A stretch of 64,000 bases of DNA, taken from Monosporascus cannonballus. Taxonomy: Eukaryota; Ascomycota; Sordariomycetes; Xylariales. The translations under genes were made by a program, and so were the position numbers. The notes under the pieces are model-generated. The model ran no database searches. It had not been told where the DNA came from and saw only the letters and a list, made by a program, of their open reading frames with translations. This document shows, piece by piece, positions 23,201 through 35,855 of this stretch; the stretch's first letter is position 1, and each line of letters begins with the position of its first letter. The DNA is taken from the NCBI GenBank assembly GCA_004154925.1, contig QJNS01000008.1, positions 1-64,000 of the forward strand, written 5' to 3'.

Positions 23201-25793
23201 TTTTTATCGTATCCTTATGCTGGTATTCGTCGCTATCTTCGATCGAATATTAAAATCTTTATTTTCGTTTTTTATATTTATCGATAAGGTACAAGGAAAA
23301 CTTTACTTAATTAATCCCTCCGTTGATTAAAACTCCATATTGGTATATTTATGGTAATTTTAAGATTATATCGTAATTCCCAAATAGTATAATATCGAAA
23401 TTAATTATTTAATTTCGTCCTTGGATAAAAATCTCGAAATAATTAATTTTGCATATAATTTTTCCGTTATCGTAAACAAATTTTTAACTTTCGGCGTTCG
23501 TAACGATATAAAGTTCTAATTTATATTCCCATAATAACTTAAGTTTATTAATAACGTCCGGTACAATATAATATCCGCCTATAATTCCGCAATTTATTAT
23601 TACGATATATTAATATATTCCAATTCGTATTTTTACGGTAATAAAGTTATTAATTATTTTTATCGTTACGTTTAAAACTTTTTTTGGGAATTTTTACTAA
23701 CTTCTTTAGGTTTCGTTATCCTGCGGCTCCTTTATAGGCGACCTTTTTTTTTTTAATTTCTGTTCGAATTTGTTAAACCTTATTTATGATTCTTTGTTTA
23801 ACGCGTTAAGCTGCTATATTTGTCGTTTTTGTCGGCATATCTAAGCCTGTAACTGTAATATTTGTTCCTTGTTTTTTCGTAATTCTTTACATTATCGGGT
23901 AACTTATTCTCCTATGATTTCGACTGTTTCCTATTATGCGTTATGTTATTCGTTATTCCAAAGCTCGCCGGTAAATTGGCGTAACTTTTCCTTAATAGCT
24001 CGCCGGTCCTTTAAATTAGTAATAAAGGCCAATTAAACGTAAAAGTCCGTAATAACTCGTTAGTAATATTTTTTAATTATTTGCTAAACCAACTTTTCTA
24101 TTATTTAATAATTATATTAATTATAAAAGTAAAAAAAGTTTTCTTACGGATATTATTTTTTTTCTGGTTAATTCTATAAAATTGTTCGTTTATCGATTTC
24201 GTTTTAAAAGGTAATAATTCGAAAGTATCGATATTACCGCTTATTTATCTTATTATCCGTTATTATTTCCACAAAGTTAAATCCTTATTTGCACATATAA
24301 TTAATTCGTTAATAAATAAACTTTTTTTAATCGTTATATATTGTGTACGTACGTCGGTTATAATAAATAACATATTTTCTGTTATATCGTTTTGGAATTC
24401 CTAAATAAATAAATTTGGTTTATCCCTGGTATTCTTTTAATTATATTTTCATATATTATTTTAAAGTTTATTATCGGTAAAGACGTTATCGTTATTAAGC
24501 CATTAATTCCGTTATTTTTAGTAACTTTACTTATCCTTTATATTCCTTTAACTATCCTTATAAGGCGTCCTATTATTTCCTTAACGTTTTTTGGGCTAAT
24601 TATCGGGCTTTTTTTTTTCCTTATTAAATTTTTCGCCATAATAATCCTGGGGAATACTTAACTTAAATTATATTAATACCTTTCGTAATTTTGTTAAACG
24701 GTTTCCCGTTAGGGCTAATAAGCCGTCTTTTTAGGATAGGAATTTAGCTTTTTTATTTCCTAAACTTTTTGCATATATTTCGATAATAGCCTATTTTACC
24801 GTAATTATAGCATTTAACCTGGCTTTTATCCCGTCGTTTGATTATTTCTAATTTTAAGGGACCTGGTATTATACCATACGAAATATTAACGTAATTTTAT
24901 CAAGGTACGTTAATATTAACGGCATATCGTAATTTATTATCGTATTTGCCCTTAGTATTTCTGGTACTTTAAACGTATTGCCAATTATTAATCTTAATTA
25001 CTATAACGATATAATTAATAAAAAAACCAAAGCGATCCATCTTGAAAAATTCCTTCTGGATTTTTTGCTTTAGGTTATCGAAAAATTTAGTTATTAAAGT
25101 TTTTTAACCCTAATTAAGTTTTAAGGCTAATTGGATTAATATGCTGCCGTAATTAGATATTAATCTTTTTTATCATAACTGTTAGATTTATATTTCGGCT
25201 TTTATTTTTTCGTTTATTATTCCGAAAACTTTAATTAAGGCTTATTCGAACTTTTCATAATTATTATATATTTACACCATTTTAAAAATTTGCTTTTCCG
25301 GGGGTACAATAACATACCTTTTTATGGTTAATTTGAACCAAATAACCGCGTTTCTCGTAAGGCGTCTTATTACGAACTTAACCCGCGTAATAGGCGTAAT
25401 AAGCCGGACAGGGAAATATCCGAAATAAGTTCGGTATTATGTAAAAAATAATTATAACTTAATTAAAGTTCTATCGAAAGATTCCGGCTTAAGTAATTTA
25501 AGGACTTTTTCAGGTTTTTTAATAAAGTTCAACTAAATAACTTGGCTTATTCGTATAAGCTTACTAGTTCCAGATACCTTTTCCTTTTTTTCCAGTTTCT
25601 TATGTACAGCCTAAAGTAAAGTAACAAAATCACCGTTATCCCTTTCGAGCTGGAGGATACGCGTATTTATGGCATCTAGACGTCGAAGGACTTCATTTTG
25701 AGGGAAACCTAGCTCCCTTTTTAATTTTATCCCGGTATCGGGGTCCTTAAAGATTTTGTAAATAGGTTATTCGAATTATTTGCTAATAAACAT
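20240..25793 (-). pseudogene. Element D gag-pol remnant
   Basis: Gag starts at the ATG at 25793 (M-F-I-S-K). Its first ~80 codons are only lightly mutated. The knuckle near 24772-24830 reads C-Y-N-Y-G-K-I-G-Y-Y-x3-C. The protease motif reads N-C-G at about 23589. RT keeps Y-L-D-D (22480-22491). The integrase core is open for 101 codons (20962-21267), with MDFITKFPL, VIVDRFTKFSYF and FKPQTDG, but its second catalytic Asp is Asn (FNKGT for SDRGT). The GPY/F segment is at 20422-20628 (KYIGPYKI) and the chromodomain near 20262-20400. Other stops disable it. Confidence 0.88.
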
Positions 25794-25849
25794 AATATCG
25801 GTAATATTGCTCAAAATCTAACGGTATTACTGAATAAAAGCTTATAACG

Positions 25850-26234
25850 TATAACGGCTAAGTTAATTAACTAACTATTAAACCTAAGTCGACGGGTTTA
25901 TATTAACAAGAATATCGTAAAATTCAAAATAATGGAATAAATATATGACGTTTTATAATACCAAAAATTATATTATAAATATTTAATATTAATAAGTATT
26001 ACAAACTCATATTATTTATATTATGGAAATAATAAGCATATATATCCTTATTCCTTTATTAATAATTATTATTAATCATAACCAATATAATAATCACGAT
26101 TATTCCTAATTACGATTAATCGAGAATAATTACTAACCAGCCGGTGATCACTTTTGTTACGTAATTTTGCAAAATGGGTCGTATTATCCTTATCGCGACT
26201 ATTTCCGGAGACCTGAGCCTGTCAGGTTATAACA
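25850..26234 (-). repeat. Element D 5' LTR (385 bp)
   Basis: Same length as the 3' LTR. It runs TATAACGGCTAAG...GGTTATAACA and is followed by the TSD TTATA. Confidence 0.88.
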
Positions 26235-26239
26235 TTATA

Positions 26240-26441
26240 TATTTTATATATATATATATTTACATTAATATGATCCTAACGTTAACAATGTTACGGATCG
26301 GCCAGACAAGATTTTAAAAACGGTCGCGACAAAAAAGTTAACGACCAAAGTAAGTTAGATTATGTAATAGATTACTAAATTAAGAAAACCAAGAGGGTAA
26401 ATTTAATTGCTAAATTACGAAAAATAAACTAATAAACTGAA
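26240..26441. other. Short unique AT-rich spacer between D and E
   Basis: It starts with an (AT)n microsatellite (about 26244-26262). GTTAACAATGTTAC near 26280 is palindrome-like. No gene was recognised. This is probably remaining pre-insertion DNA, continuous with 18891-19192. Confidence 0.5.
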
Positions 26442-26812
26442 TGTGACGAGCTATGCGGTTTAACCAACTATTAAACCTTAGTCGTACGGGTTTATGTTGG
26501 CAGGAGTATCGTGGGAATTTAAGCAATGGATATAGTAATATATTACGTTTCGTAATACCAAAGGTAGCTTAAGTAACGAAGTATTATTACAAATTAAAGG
26601 TATCTAAAATATGGAAATAATAAGCATATATATTCTTTTTTAACTTAATTATTCGTAATTACGCCGTTAATAATAATCACGATTATTTGAAATTATTTTT
26701 AATTATTAATAATTACTGGTTTGGCAGTAATTACCGTTACGTAACTCGGGAGGTGGCCTATATGCTTCCTACCTGACCGTTTCTTAAGACCGGAGCTTAT
26801 CGGGTCGTAATA
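26442..26812 (-). repeat. Element E left (3') LTR (371 bp)
   Basis: It runs TGTGACGAGCTATGCGG...GGGTCGTAATA. TTACGTAA at 26737-26744. Its U3 resembles that of D. Confidence 0.82.
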
Positions 26813-27440
26813 CGATTTTCTTTTTTTTTTCAAATCTCGCTTTCAAAATTTCTTTTTCTCTTTTTTTTTTCATTTGGTAAATATCCTTTTTTTTGCTTTT
26901 AATTATATCGTTTCGTATTTCTAAAATTCGTCGCGTTTCCCGTTCTTTTACCGTTCGTCGTATAAACCTTATAAAAGCTTTTAACGAATTTAAATACGAA
27001 ATTATATTTGACATTTATTATTTTTCGAAAAATATAAGATATAAAATAATAAAAGACGTTTTAAAATATCAAAAATATATTAATCGAAATTAATTTTATA
27101 ATAATATCGACGTTTTTAGTTTTTCCTTACAAAATATTCGTTATAAATATTAATGCTTAAAACGCAAAAAAACGTTTGCTAAAAAGCAATTATTAAAATT
27201 TTAACGGTTTTATTTCGAAATTTAACGTAAATATTAAGAAAAAAATAAATAAAACTTTTTTTTCGTTTTATTCGTTTACGTAAGTAAAAGGCGTTAATTC
27301 GTTCAAAAAATGTTATTATGGTATAATATGAGCTTTAATCGTTAAACGAATAAAAGAAATAAAAACGTTAAAAATAAAAATAATTAAAGGCTGCTATTAC
27401 GGCTACCACGTTAACGTATATCATAGCCGATTGGCCCAAT
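26813..27440 (+). pseudogene. Element E antisense Zn2Cys6-like ORF
   Basis: The frame open at 26893-27090 reads RSFTVRRINLIKAFNEFKYE, then a cluster at 27010-27099. Five of the six cluster positions are Tyr at the exact spacing, and the first is Asp. One stop lies within the last interval. The downstream helix is heavily mutated. Confidence 0.6.
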
Positions 27441-28011
27441 ATCCCGGTTACCAATTGGTCGGCCGTTAATTAAAACGCGCCCGTCGTTGCTAATAAAAGT
27501 TCTTTAATAGGCGTTAAGCGCTAATAAGGTTTTTAGCAGGTTTCTAGATATTTTCGGAATCTGGATATTTTTTTTTTCATTTAATTAGATATTAGGTCAA
27601 TCCGTTTTGTTTCCGTATGTCGAAAACTTTCTCCACTTTATATATTTATTCGTTCTTTATTTTTATGTCATTTTATATCGAATATACCTTAATTATATTT
27701 GTTACGAATTCAAATAAAAAAAATGTAAAAAATTAAATAAAATTTAACATTTAATAAAATTTCTAATTAATAATTATTTTCTGAAATTTCGTTAATAATT
27801 TCATATGGACCGATATATTTAAAATCTAGTTTTTTGTTAAGTCGTTTTATTTAAATATTTTTGATAATAAGGAAAACCATTTTTTATTTTCCGAAAGTTA
27901 ATCCCTTTAAGCTTTTCTGGTTATAATACTTATTTATCTGATTTTGTACGAATTCTAGCTCCGTTTTTATCTTTTGGTGCAATTGCCGTAATTGTTTTAA
28001 CGTAAGAATTG

Positions 28012-28217
28012 TGTGAGAATACAGCCCCTATGAGGATGAGGCTGGTAGCCGACGAGCCACCGATCAGCCACCGACCTACTTACTAGTATAAATCCACCAT
28101 CTGGCAGCTAATGGGAAACGCCAGATGGAAGTAACCTAATACACTTACTTCTTGGAATCTGCTCTACGACTGGACGGAGATCACCTCACCCAGCTCACAG
28201 CTATCCATTATCTTACA
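28012..28217. repeat. Short solo LTR of another family (206 bp)
   Basis: It runs TGTGAGAATACAG...ATCTTACA with near-matching 5-bp flanks AATTG (28007-28011) and GATTG (28218-28222). It interrupts an integrase region that continues on both sides. GC content is normal with no RIP signature. A TATAAAT lies near 28088. The size and terminal sequence would suit a small Ty1/copia-type LTR, but no internal part is present to confirm that. Confidence 0.75.
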
Positions 28218-29314
28218 GATTGCTTTGATATTAATTGGACCATTATCGCCTATTTTTCTATCAATTTCCGGAGTAAAACCAAAATTTGCGTTCGTAAGTA
28301 TTATTTTGATATTTTCGTAATAGCTAATGTTGTAAGCTAGTTATATAAATGGTAATTTTTCAACATTGTTATTTTTTTCGTAATTAAAATAATATCGTAA
28401 ATAAGTTTCTAAAATTTAATTTGTTCGTTTTGTTTATTTATTTGTTTAAGATTTGAATGCGCTGGATAACTTATAATTTAGGCCGATTTATGCCATAAGG
28501 CTTTTCCAAAATTTCAATGCAAATATCGATCTTTTATTTAAAATATTTTCCATAAGTAATCCGTATATGCTAAAAATATTTCTGAAAAAAATATATGCTA
28601 TCTGTTCGGTATTTGTGCCCTTATAATATTGTAAAAAATAAGAAAATTTCGTAAATCGGTCGACGATTACGAAAATACTATCGTAATATATTTCCGGAAT
28701 TAAATTCTTTAATATAAGAAATTTGGTAATACAATCGAATATAATTAAATACTATGGTCATTTTGCGATTAATAATAGCTATAGTTTTCCATATGGCTTA
28801 TATCGTTATATTTTCGTTCTGGCGTATATATCGTATTACTGTATAACCTTTTGTACCGTTAATTTTATTTAGGCAAAGAAATATATACGTTAAAGCCTTT
28901 TTAAGATGTTGTAAATCCCTGGATATTCGTATAACTAGTATTTATATATTTTTTGTATTAGATTTTTTTGATATTCCTTAAAGATTTGTATTGTATTTAT
29001 TCTTTGGTTTTTTAAAAAATTACTATTATATTATTAGATCTTTTGGTGCATATCGGAAAGCACCGTTCGAATTATCGCAATTTATCGTAAGCGTAAATAT
29101 TTTTCCGTAATTGTATTAAAAATTATATAGCTAATTTTAACCAATTTCTTTCGGAGTTTAGTTAATTATTTATAGTATTTGCTTTACCATTTTCAAAGAA
29201 CTTTCTATAAATAATAACGAAATCGAAGTTCGCCAATTTTTCTGCATATTTTAATTATTGTTTTATAAATTCTTTGGTTATAGTAAATCGGGTAAGATTT
29301 TAATAATCCGTATA

Positions 29315-29685
29315 TGTGACGGCTAGGCGGTTTAACCAACTATTAAACCTTAAGTCGACGGGTTTATGTTAGCAGAAATATCGTGGGAATCTGAACAATG
29401 GATACAATAACGTATTACGTTTCGTAATACCAAAGGCATTGTGGGTAACGATATTATATTGCAAGTTAAAATTTATCTAAATTATGGAAATAATAAGCGT
29501 ATATATTTTCATAAGTTAATTAAATCGTTTTTAAATCTTGACGTTATTAAAGATCCAATGTTATTAGATTTGGTTAATTCTATATGGATTTGTTTAAATC
29601 TTGATATTAAAAAAGATTCAAATTACGTAACTCTTTTTTGTAAATCCGATTATTTTTATAGCCGATTTCGGGTTAGGTCGTAATA
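29315..29685 (-). repeat. Element F 3' LTR (371 bp)
   Basis: TGTGACGGCTAGGCGG...GGTCGTAATA. TTACGTAA at 29623-29630. The antisense frame continues from this LTR (ADFGLGRNTIFF), with ATA where J has ATG. Confidence 0.88.
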
Positions 29686-30260
29686 CGATCTTTTTTTTCC
29701 TAGGATCTTTGCCCTTAAAGATTTTTCTTTCTGATAAGTTATTTTCCTTTATTATAATAAGTTATGTTGTTAACCGTCAACCTTATAATCGTCCTAATTA
29801 AAAAGAAAGCCTAGATTCCCTAGCTGCTTATATTGTTAAATTTGGTTTTAAAATTATGCCATATATGCCTTATTTCGAAAATGGTATAAAATATTAAATA
29901 ATTAAAGAAATTCGTCGTTATAAAGAATATATTAAAAACTATCGTAGTTATAATAGTTTTAACATCTTAATTAATTTCCTGCGTTATATTAAGAAAGAAA
30001 AAAACCGTTTAAATTACGAAAAAACTATTGCTAAAAAAACGTTTTTACGTTTTTAGTAGCAATTAAAAAAGGATTTAATACGTAAATAACGTAATATCGA
30101 TAAGATTATTAATCGCCTTTTCCGTTTTCGTCGTCAAAAAAATATTCTTTACATTAAAGGAATTAAAATTGTTAATTACGGACTTTAATTAATAAATAAG
30201 CTGGATAAGTAAAAACGTACGGAGGCCGAGGTTCCGTTTCCCGTATTATCCTTTGTTTCT
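29650..30260 (+). pseudogene. Element F antisense Zn2Cys6-like ORF
   Basis: It reads from the LTR into GSLPLKIFLSDK, then SLDSLAAYIVKFGFKIMP and a cluster at 29862-29951 with all six positions Tyr at exact Zn2Cys6 spacing. A long Lys/Arg-rich helix follows (INFLRYIKKEKNRL, KIINRLFRFRRQKN, INKLDK). Only scattered stops at former Gln codons break it. Confidence 0.7.
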
Positions 30261-30319
30261 CTTAATTAGTTTATTCCTAATAACCTTAATTAAGGGGCTT
30301 TTTTTAGTGATTTTGTCGT

Positions 30320-33300
30320 TATTAATAAAAGTTTTTTAATAGGCGTTAAGCGTTAATAAGGTTCTTAACGGGTTCTTAGGTATTTTTGGAATTTAAGTAC
30401 TTTTTTTATTTAATTAGGTACTAAATAAATCCGTTTTATTTCCATATGTTAAATATTTTTTCTACTTTATATATTCGTTTATTTTTTATTTCCATTTCTT
30501 TTTATACCTTATATACCTTAATACTATTTGTTACTAACTTAAATAAAAAAATATGAAAAATTAAATGGAATTTAACGTTTGGTAAAAGTTCTAATTAATA
30601 ATTATTTTTTAAGATTTTTTTAATAATTTTATATAGATCAATATATTTAAAATCGAATTCTTTATTAAGTCGTTTTATTTAAATATTTTTTGTAATAAGG
30701 AAAATTATTTTTCTTTTTTCGAAAATAAAATTTTTTAACCTTTTCTGGTTATAATACTTATTTATCTGATTTTGTACGAATTTTAATTCTGTTTTTATTT
30801 TTTGATATAATTATCGTAATTATTTTAACGTAAAAATTGCTTTAATATTAATTGGATTTTTATCGCATATTTTTTTATCAACCTTTAAAATAAATTCAAA
30901 ATTTGCGTTTGCAAGTATTATCTTAATACTTTCGTAATAGCTAGTATTATAAGTTAATTAAGTAACCGGTAACTTTTTAACCTAATTATTTTATTCGTAA
31001 TTAATATAATATCGTAAATAAATTTTTAAAGTTTAATTTATTTATTTTGTTTTTCCGTTTATTTATGGTTTAAACGCATTAAAAAATTTATAATTTAAAC
31101 CGATTTATGTTATTAGGCCTTATTAAAATTTAAATGCAAATATCGATCCGTTATTTGATATAATTTTTATTAATAATTTATATATACTGAAAATATGTTT
31201 AAAAATGTATACCAATTATTTGGCATTTATATTCTTATAATATAATAAAAAATAGGAAAGTTTCGTAAATCGGTCGACGATTACGAAAATGCTGTCGTAT
31301 TATATTTTTGTAATTAAAATTTCTAATATAGGAAATTTAATAATAAAGTCGAATATAATTAAATATTATGGTTGCTTTATAACTGATAATAATTATAATT
31401 TTCCATATAGCTTATATCGTTAAGCCTTTATTTTAACGCAAATATTATATTACCATTTAATTTTTTATATTATTAATTTTATTTTAAGAAAGGAATATAT
31501 ATGTCGAAATTTTTTTAAAATCTTATGTATCTTTAAGTATCTATAAAATTAATGTTTATATATTTTTAGTACTAAATCCTTTTGGTATTTTTCTGAAATT
31601 TGTATTTTATGTATTTTTTGGTTTTTTGGAAAATTATCGTTATACTGCTGGATTTTTTGATATATATTAAAAGGTATTACCCAAATTATTATAATATATC
31701 GTAAGCGTAAATATTTTTTTATAATAATATCAAAAATTATGGGGCTAATTTTAATTAATTTCTTTTAAGATTTAGTCGCTTAATTAAAGTATTTATTTTG
31801 CCATTTTCTGATTTTTCTTTATAAATAATAACGAAATCGAAATTCGCCAATTTTTCCGCGCAATAAAGTTATCGTTTTATAAGTTCCCTAGTCGTAATAA
31901 ATTAGGTAACATTTTAATAATTCGTATAAACCTTAACCTGGTGCAAATTTCCCTTTAAAAAATGCCTGAATTTTCGAAATACCAAAATAATAACTATAAA
32001 TTCTTTATTTGGAATATCGGATTTAAATTTGGCTGCTTTTAATTTGTATAAAAAAATATAGGAAAGTATATTTTGCCTTAATTATTTCGTTATTTAAATA
32101 TGACGTTTAATACCTAATTCGAAATATCGGTTTTTAATTTAACGAAATGGTTTAAATCGTATATAATTAATATTAATTCGTTAGTAATTATATTCTTAAT
32201 ATCCTAAAATACTTTTTCCGTATCTGGCGTCCATTTAAATTTTTTTTTGGTAAAATTTATTAGGGATATAATTATTTTATTAAAATTTAGAATAAATTTC
32301 TTATAATAATTAACGAATTCAAAAAATGTTTATATCTTTTTAACCGTATTTGGCATTTGTTATTTTATAATTGTAATGATTTTTTTAAAATTTATTTTAA
32401 TATGTCTTAAAGTAATAATATATCCCAAATATTTTACTTTCTATATATAGATTTAATTTTTTTATATTAATAAATAACCTTACGTTTTGTAAAGCTTAAA
32501 AAGTTTTATAAACGTATTTTATATTTATTTTTTTATTTTTAAAAAAATATGAATATCGTCGACATAGCAAATAACAAAAATATTAAGATATATTTGTAAT
32601 ACGTAATTTACTATCCGCTAAAAAATTACTAATACGTTCGTGAATCTTATTAATATAATCAAATATTTAAATAATCCGTATTTATTCGGAAAATTATTTT
32701 CTATTTATATTTTTTTTAATCTTAATAAAATTATATCTATTTCGGAAATCGAATATTATAAACCATTTAGTTTCGTAAAGTTGGTTTTCTATTTCCATAA
32801 TTAATGGTAATAATATTTAATCTTAAACAATAACGTTATTTAATTATCGATAATTCACCATAAATCGTAATTTCCCATTTTTTTAGATACAAAAAATATA
32901 AGATATCTTATTAATAATTTCGAAAGTTAAATCTATTTTTTTATAGCCCACTTTCCAAATATTCTTTAAAAATACCCAACTTATTTTTATTAAGGTTATA
33001 AATAAGGTTAAACTTTGTTAAAAATCCTTCCTTAAACATTATTTCATAATTTTATTTGTTATATTCTAATAATTTCGTATCGAATTTTTTCTTAAAAAGT
33101 TATTCGTATTGATGGTATTATAATAACATATTAATTAAATTTTTTAATTCCTTAAATTGTTATTATTTCTTTAAATTATTATTTAATTACTTAAATTTCG
33201 TTTTAATAGTAATAATAATACGTCGTATTTTTCTTTAATACCCGTTTTTTTATATTTTATTCCTTTAAGTAATAAGATATTTATTATATTTTTATACTTA

Positions 33301-35424
33301 TATTTATCGCCCTTATTAATCGAATATTAAGATCTTAATTTTTTCGTTTTTTTTTATTAATAAAGAATAAAACGAATTTTACCTGGTTAATTTCGCCGTT
33401 AATCAAAATTCCGTACTAACGTATTTATGGTAATACTAAAATTATGTCGTAATTCCCAAATAAAAAAATATCGAAATTAATCGTTTAATATTATCTTTAA
33501 ATAAAAATCTTAAAGTAATTAATTTCGCGTATAATTTTTCTGTTATCGTAAACGAATTTCTAATTTTCGGCATTCGTCTTTATATAAGATTTTAACTTAT
33601 ATCTTCATAATAATTTAAACTTATTAACCATATTCGGTATAATATAATTTTCGCCTAAAATTTCGTAATTTATTATTACGGTATATTAGTACGTTCCTTT
33701 TTGTATATCCAAAATAATAAAGTTATTAATATCTTTTATTATCGCGTTTAAAACCTTTTTTAAAAATTCCCTTTAATTCCTTTGAATTTCGTCACCTTAC
33801 GGCTTTTTTATAAATAAATTTCTTTTTTTAATTTTTGTTCGAATCGGTCGAATTCTATTTATATATTTTCCTTTAATGCATTAAGTTATTATATTTATTA
33901 TTATTATTAACGTATTATTTTTTCGAGCCGTATTAATTATTTTTAATTTTCTTATAATTTTTTTCCTTATTTAATAAATTATTCTTTTATGTTTGCAATT
34001 ATATCCCATTAGATGTCGTTATAATTATTATTTTAAAAACTTTTTATAAATTAATATATTTTCTCCTTAATATCTTTTTTTTCGTAAAAATCTATAATAA
34101 ATACTAATTAAAAATAAAGGTCCGTAATAACTTTTTAACAATATTTTTTTACCATATGTTAAATTAATTCCTTTTTTATTTAATAATTATATTATTCATA
34201 ATAATAAAAAGGGTTTTCTTACGGGCATTATTTTCCTTTAAGTTAGTTCTTTATTTTGGCTCATTATTAAAAACTTTTTGGAATTATAGTTTAAAATTAT
34301 TAATATTATTATTTATTATTTTTATTATGCCCAGTTCGATTTAAAAAATTAAATCCCTTATAATATATACGGGTAATTCGTACGTAATTATATTATTTCC
34401 TTTTTTCGTAATTAAGGTATTTTCGTCGTTAATAATATATAACGTATATTTTCCTATATCGATCGGATATTCCGGGACAAGCTTTTTTTATTTAATCCCG
34501 ATATTCGTATAGCCATTTTTATAATGCCTTTTATTATATTCGTAATATTTATCGAATTAACTTCTTAATTTTTTATATTTTTCGTCAAATATCTTATCGG
34601 GATAAGCCTAATTAAACTCTTTATTTAAGGCCTAATATATATTTAGCTTAAATTATATTAATAATTTTATTATCTTTTTTTAATTATTTCTAAATTATTT
34701 TTTCGATATAAAAATTTAATTGTTTTATCGTAATTCTTTAAGTTTTTTATATTTATAAATTTTATATCCTATTTTGCCATAATTAAAGAATTTAATTTGA
34801 TTTTAATTTTATTTTTAAGTAACGCCGAATTCTAAAAATCCTGGCGCTATTCCGTAAAAAGTAAAAAATATATCTTTTTTTTCCCTTAATTAAATTTATA
34901 TTTTAAACATAAAGTATATTATCTTTTTTCTTATTATTTTGCAAATTATTAATTATTAATTTTAAAAACTTTTATAATATATCGGTTTAAGGCCATTAAT
35001 CGTTTGATTCGAATAATTTCGTTTTTTATATTATCTTTTAATCTTTTATAAAATATATCGATAAAAATATGAATTTCGTCGTTTTTCCATCTTATTTTAG
35101 CCGTAAAACATTTAAAGGTTACGGCGTACTTAAACGCAAATTTCTTTTATCGGAATTATAAAATTTATTAAGCCGTTAATCGTTTTTTATCCGGATTGCC
35201 GAAATTATCGTATACTTTATTTTCGAAATTGGTATAAATTGAAAAAAATCTTATTAATAAAGTTTTTCTTATTTACTTTTTTTATCGTAAGGTTCTGGTT
35301 TTTTGGCTTTATACGAACGAATGAAGATTAGGCAAACGTAGCCCTAAATTATCGAACTTTTTTTTTAACTTCCGAATTCGAGCCTAAAGCTATTAAATAA
35401 AGGTTCCTACATATTTGTCGACAT
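30320..35424 (-). pseudogene. Element F gag-pol remnant
   Basis: Gag ATG at 35424. Protease near 33370-33690. RT contains Y-V-D-D at 32555-32566. RNase H lies near 31790-32150, integrase near 30480-31750 and the chromodomain near 30320-30480. Many stops interrupt it. Boundaries come from alignment by eye with elements A and D. Confidence 0.82.
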
Positions 35425-35484
35425 TTTGACAATATTGAATATTACTTAAAATCCGACGGTATTACTGAATAAAAATTTGCAACG

Positions 35485-35855
35485 TATAACGGCTAAACGG
35501 TTTAACCAATTATTAAACCTTAAATAAACGAGTTTATGTTAGCAGAAATATCGTAAAAATCTAAGTAATAAATATAATAACGTATTACGTTTCGTAATAC
35601 CAAAAGCATTTTAAATAACGATATTATATTATAAATTAAAGTTTATCTAAATTATGGAAATAATAAACATATATATTTTCATAAATTAATTAAATTGTCT
35701 CTAGATTTTAACATTATTAAAGATCTAATACCATTAAATTCGGTTAGTTCTATATAAATTCGTTTAAATCTTAATACCAAAAAAGATCCAAATCTCGTAA
35801 CGTTTTTTTATGGGTCCAACCGTTTTTGTGGCCGATCTCGGGTTGGGTTGTAACA
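35485..35855 (-). repeat. Element F 5' LTR (371 bp)
   Basis: TATAACGGCTAAACGG...GGGTTGTAACA, equal in length to the 3' LTR. Its U3 end is less mutated than its R-U5 part. Confidence 0.86.

Larger units (their letters stand above)
19193..26234 (-). mobile_element. Element D: full-length chromovirus (7042 bp, TSD TTATA)
   Basis: Both LTRs are 385 bp (19193-19577 and 25850-26234). Perfect TTATA repeats flank the element (19188-19192 and 26235-26239). Internal order on the minus strand is gag, protease, RT, RNase H, integrase, GPY/F, chromodomain, and then the antisense frame next to the 3' LTR. It is moderately RIP-mutated and nonfunctional. Confidence 0.93.
29315..35855 (-). mobile_element. 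Element F: full-length chromovirus (6541 bp)
   Basis: Both LTRs are 371 bp. The flanks GTATA (29310-29314) and ATATA (35856-35860) form a TSD with one mismatch, and the RNase H region of host E is continuous across it. Confidence 0.9.

Noticed and set aside
28152..28340. 62-codon frame across the 206-bp insert
   Set aside because: It spans the insert edge into antisense integrase, an accidental fusion.
29441..29683. 80-codon plus-strand frame
   Set aside because: It lies within the F 3' LTR and is not the frame that continues into the antisense ORF.
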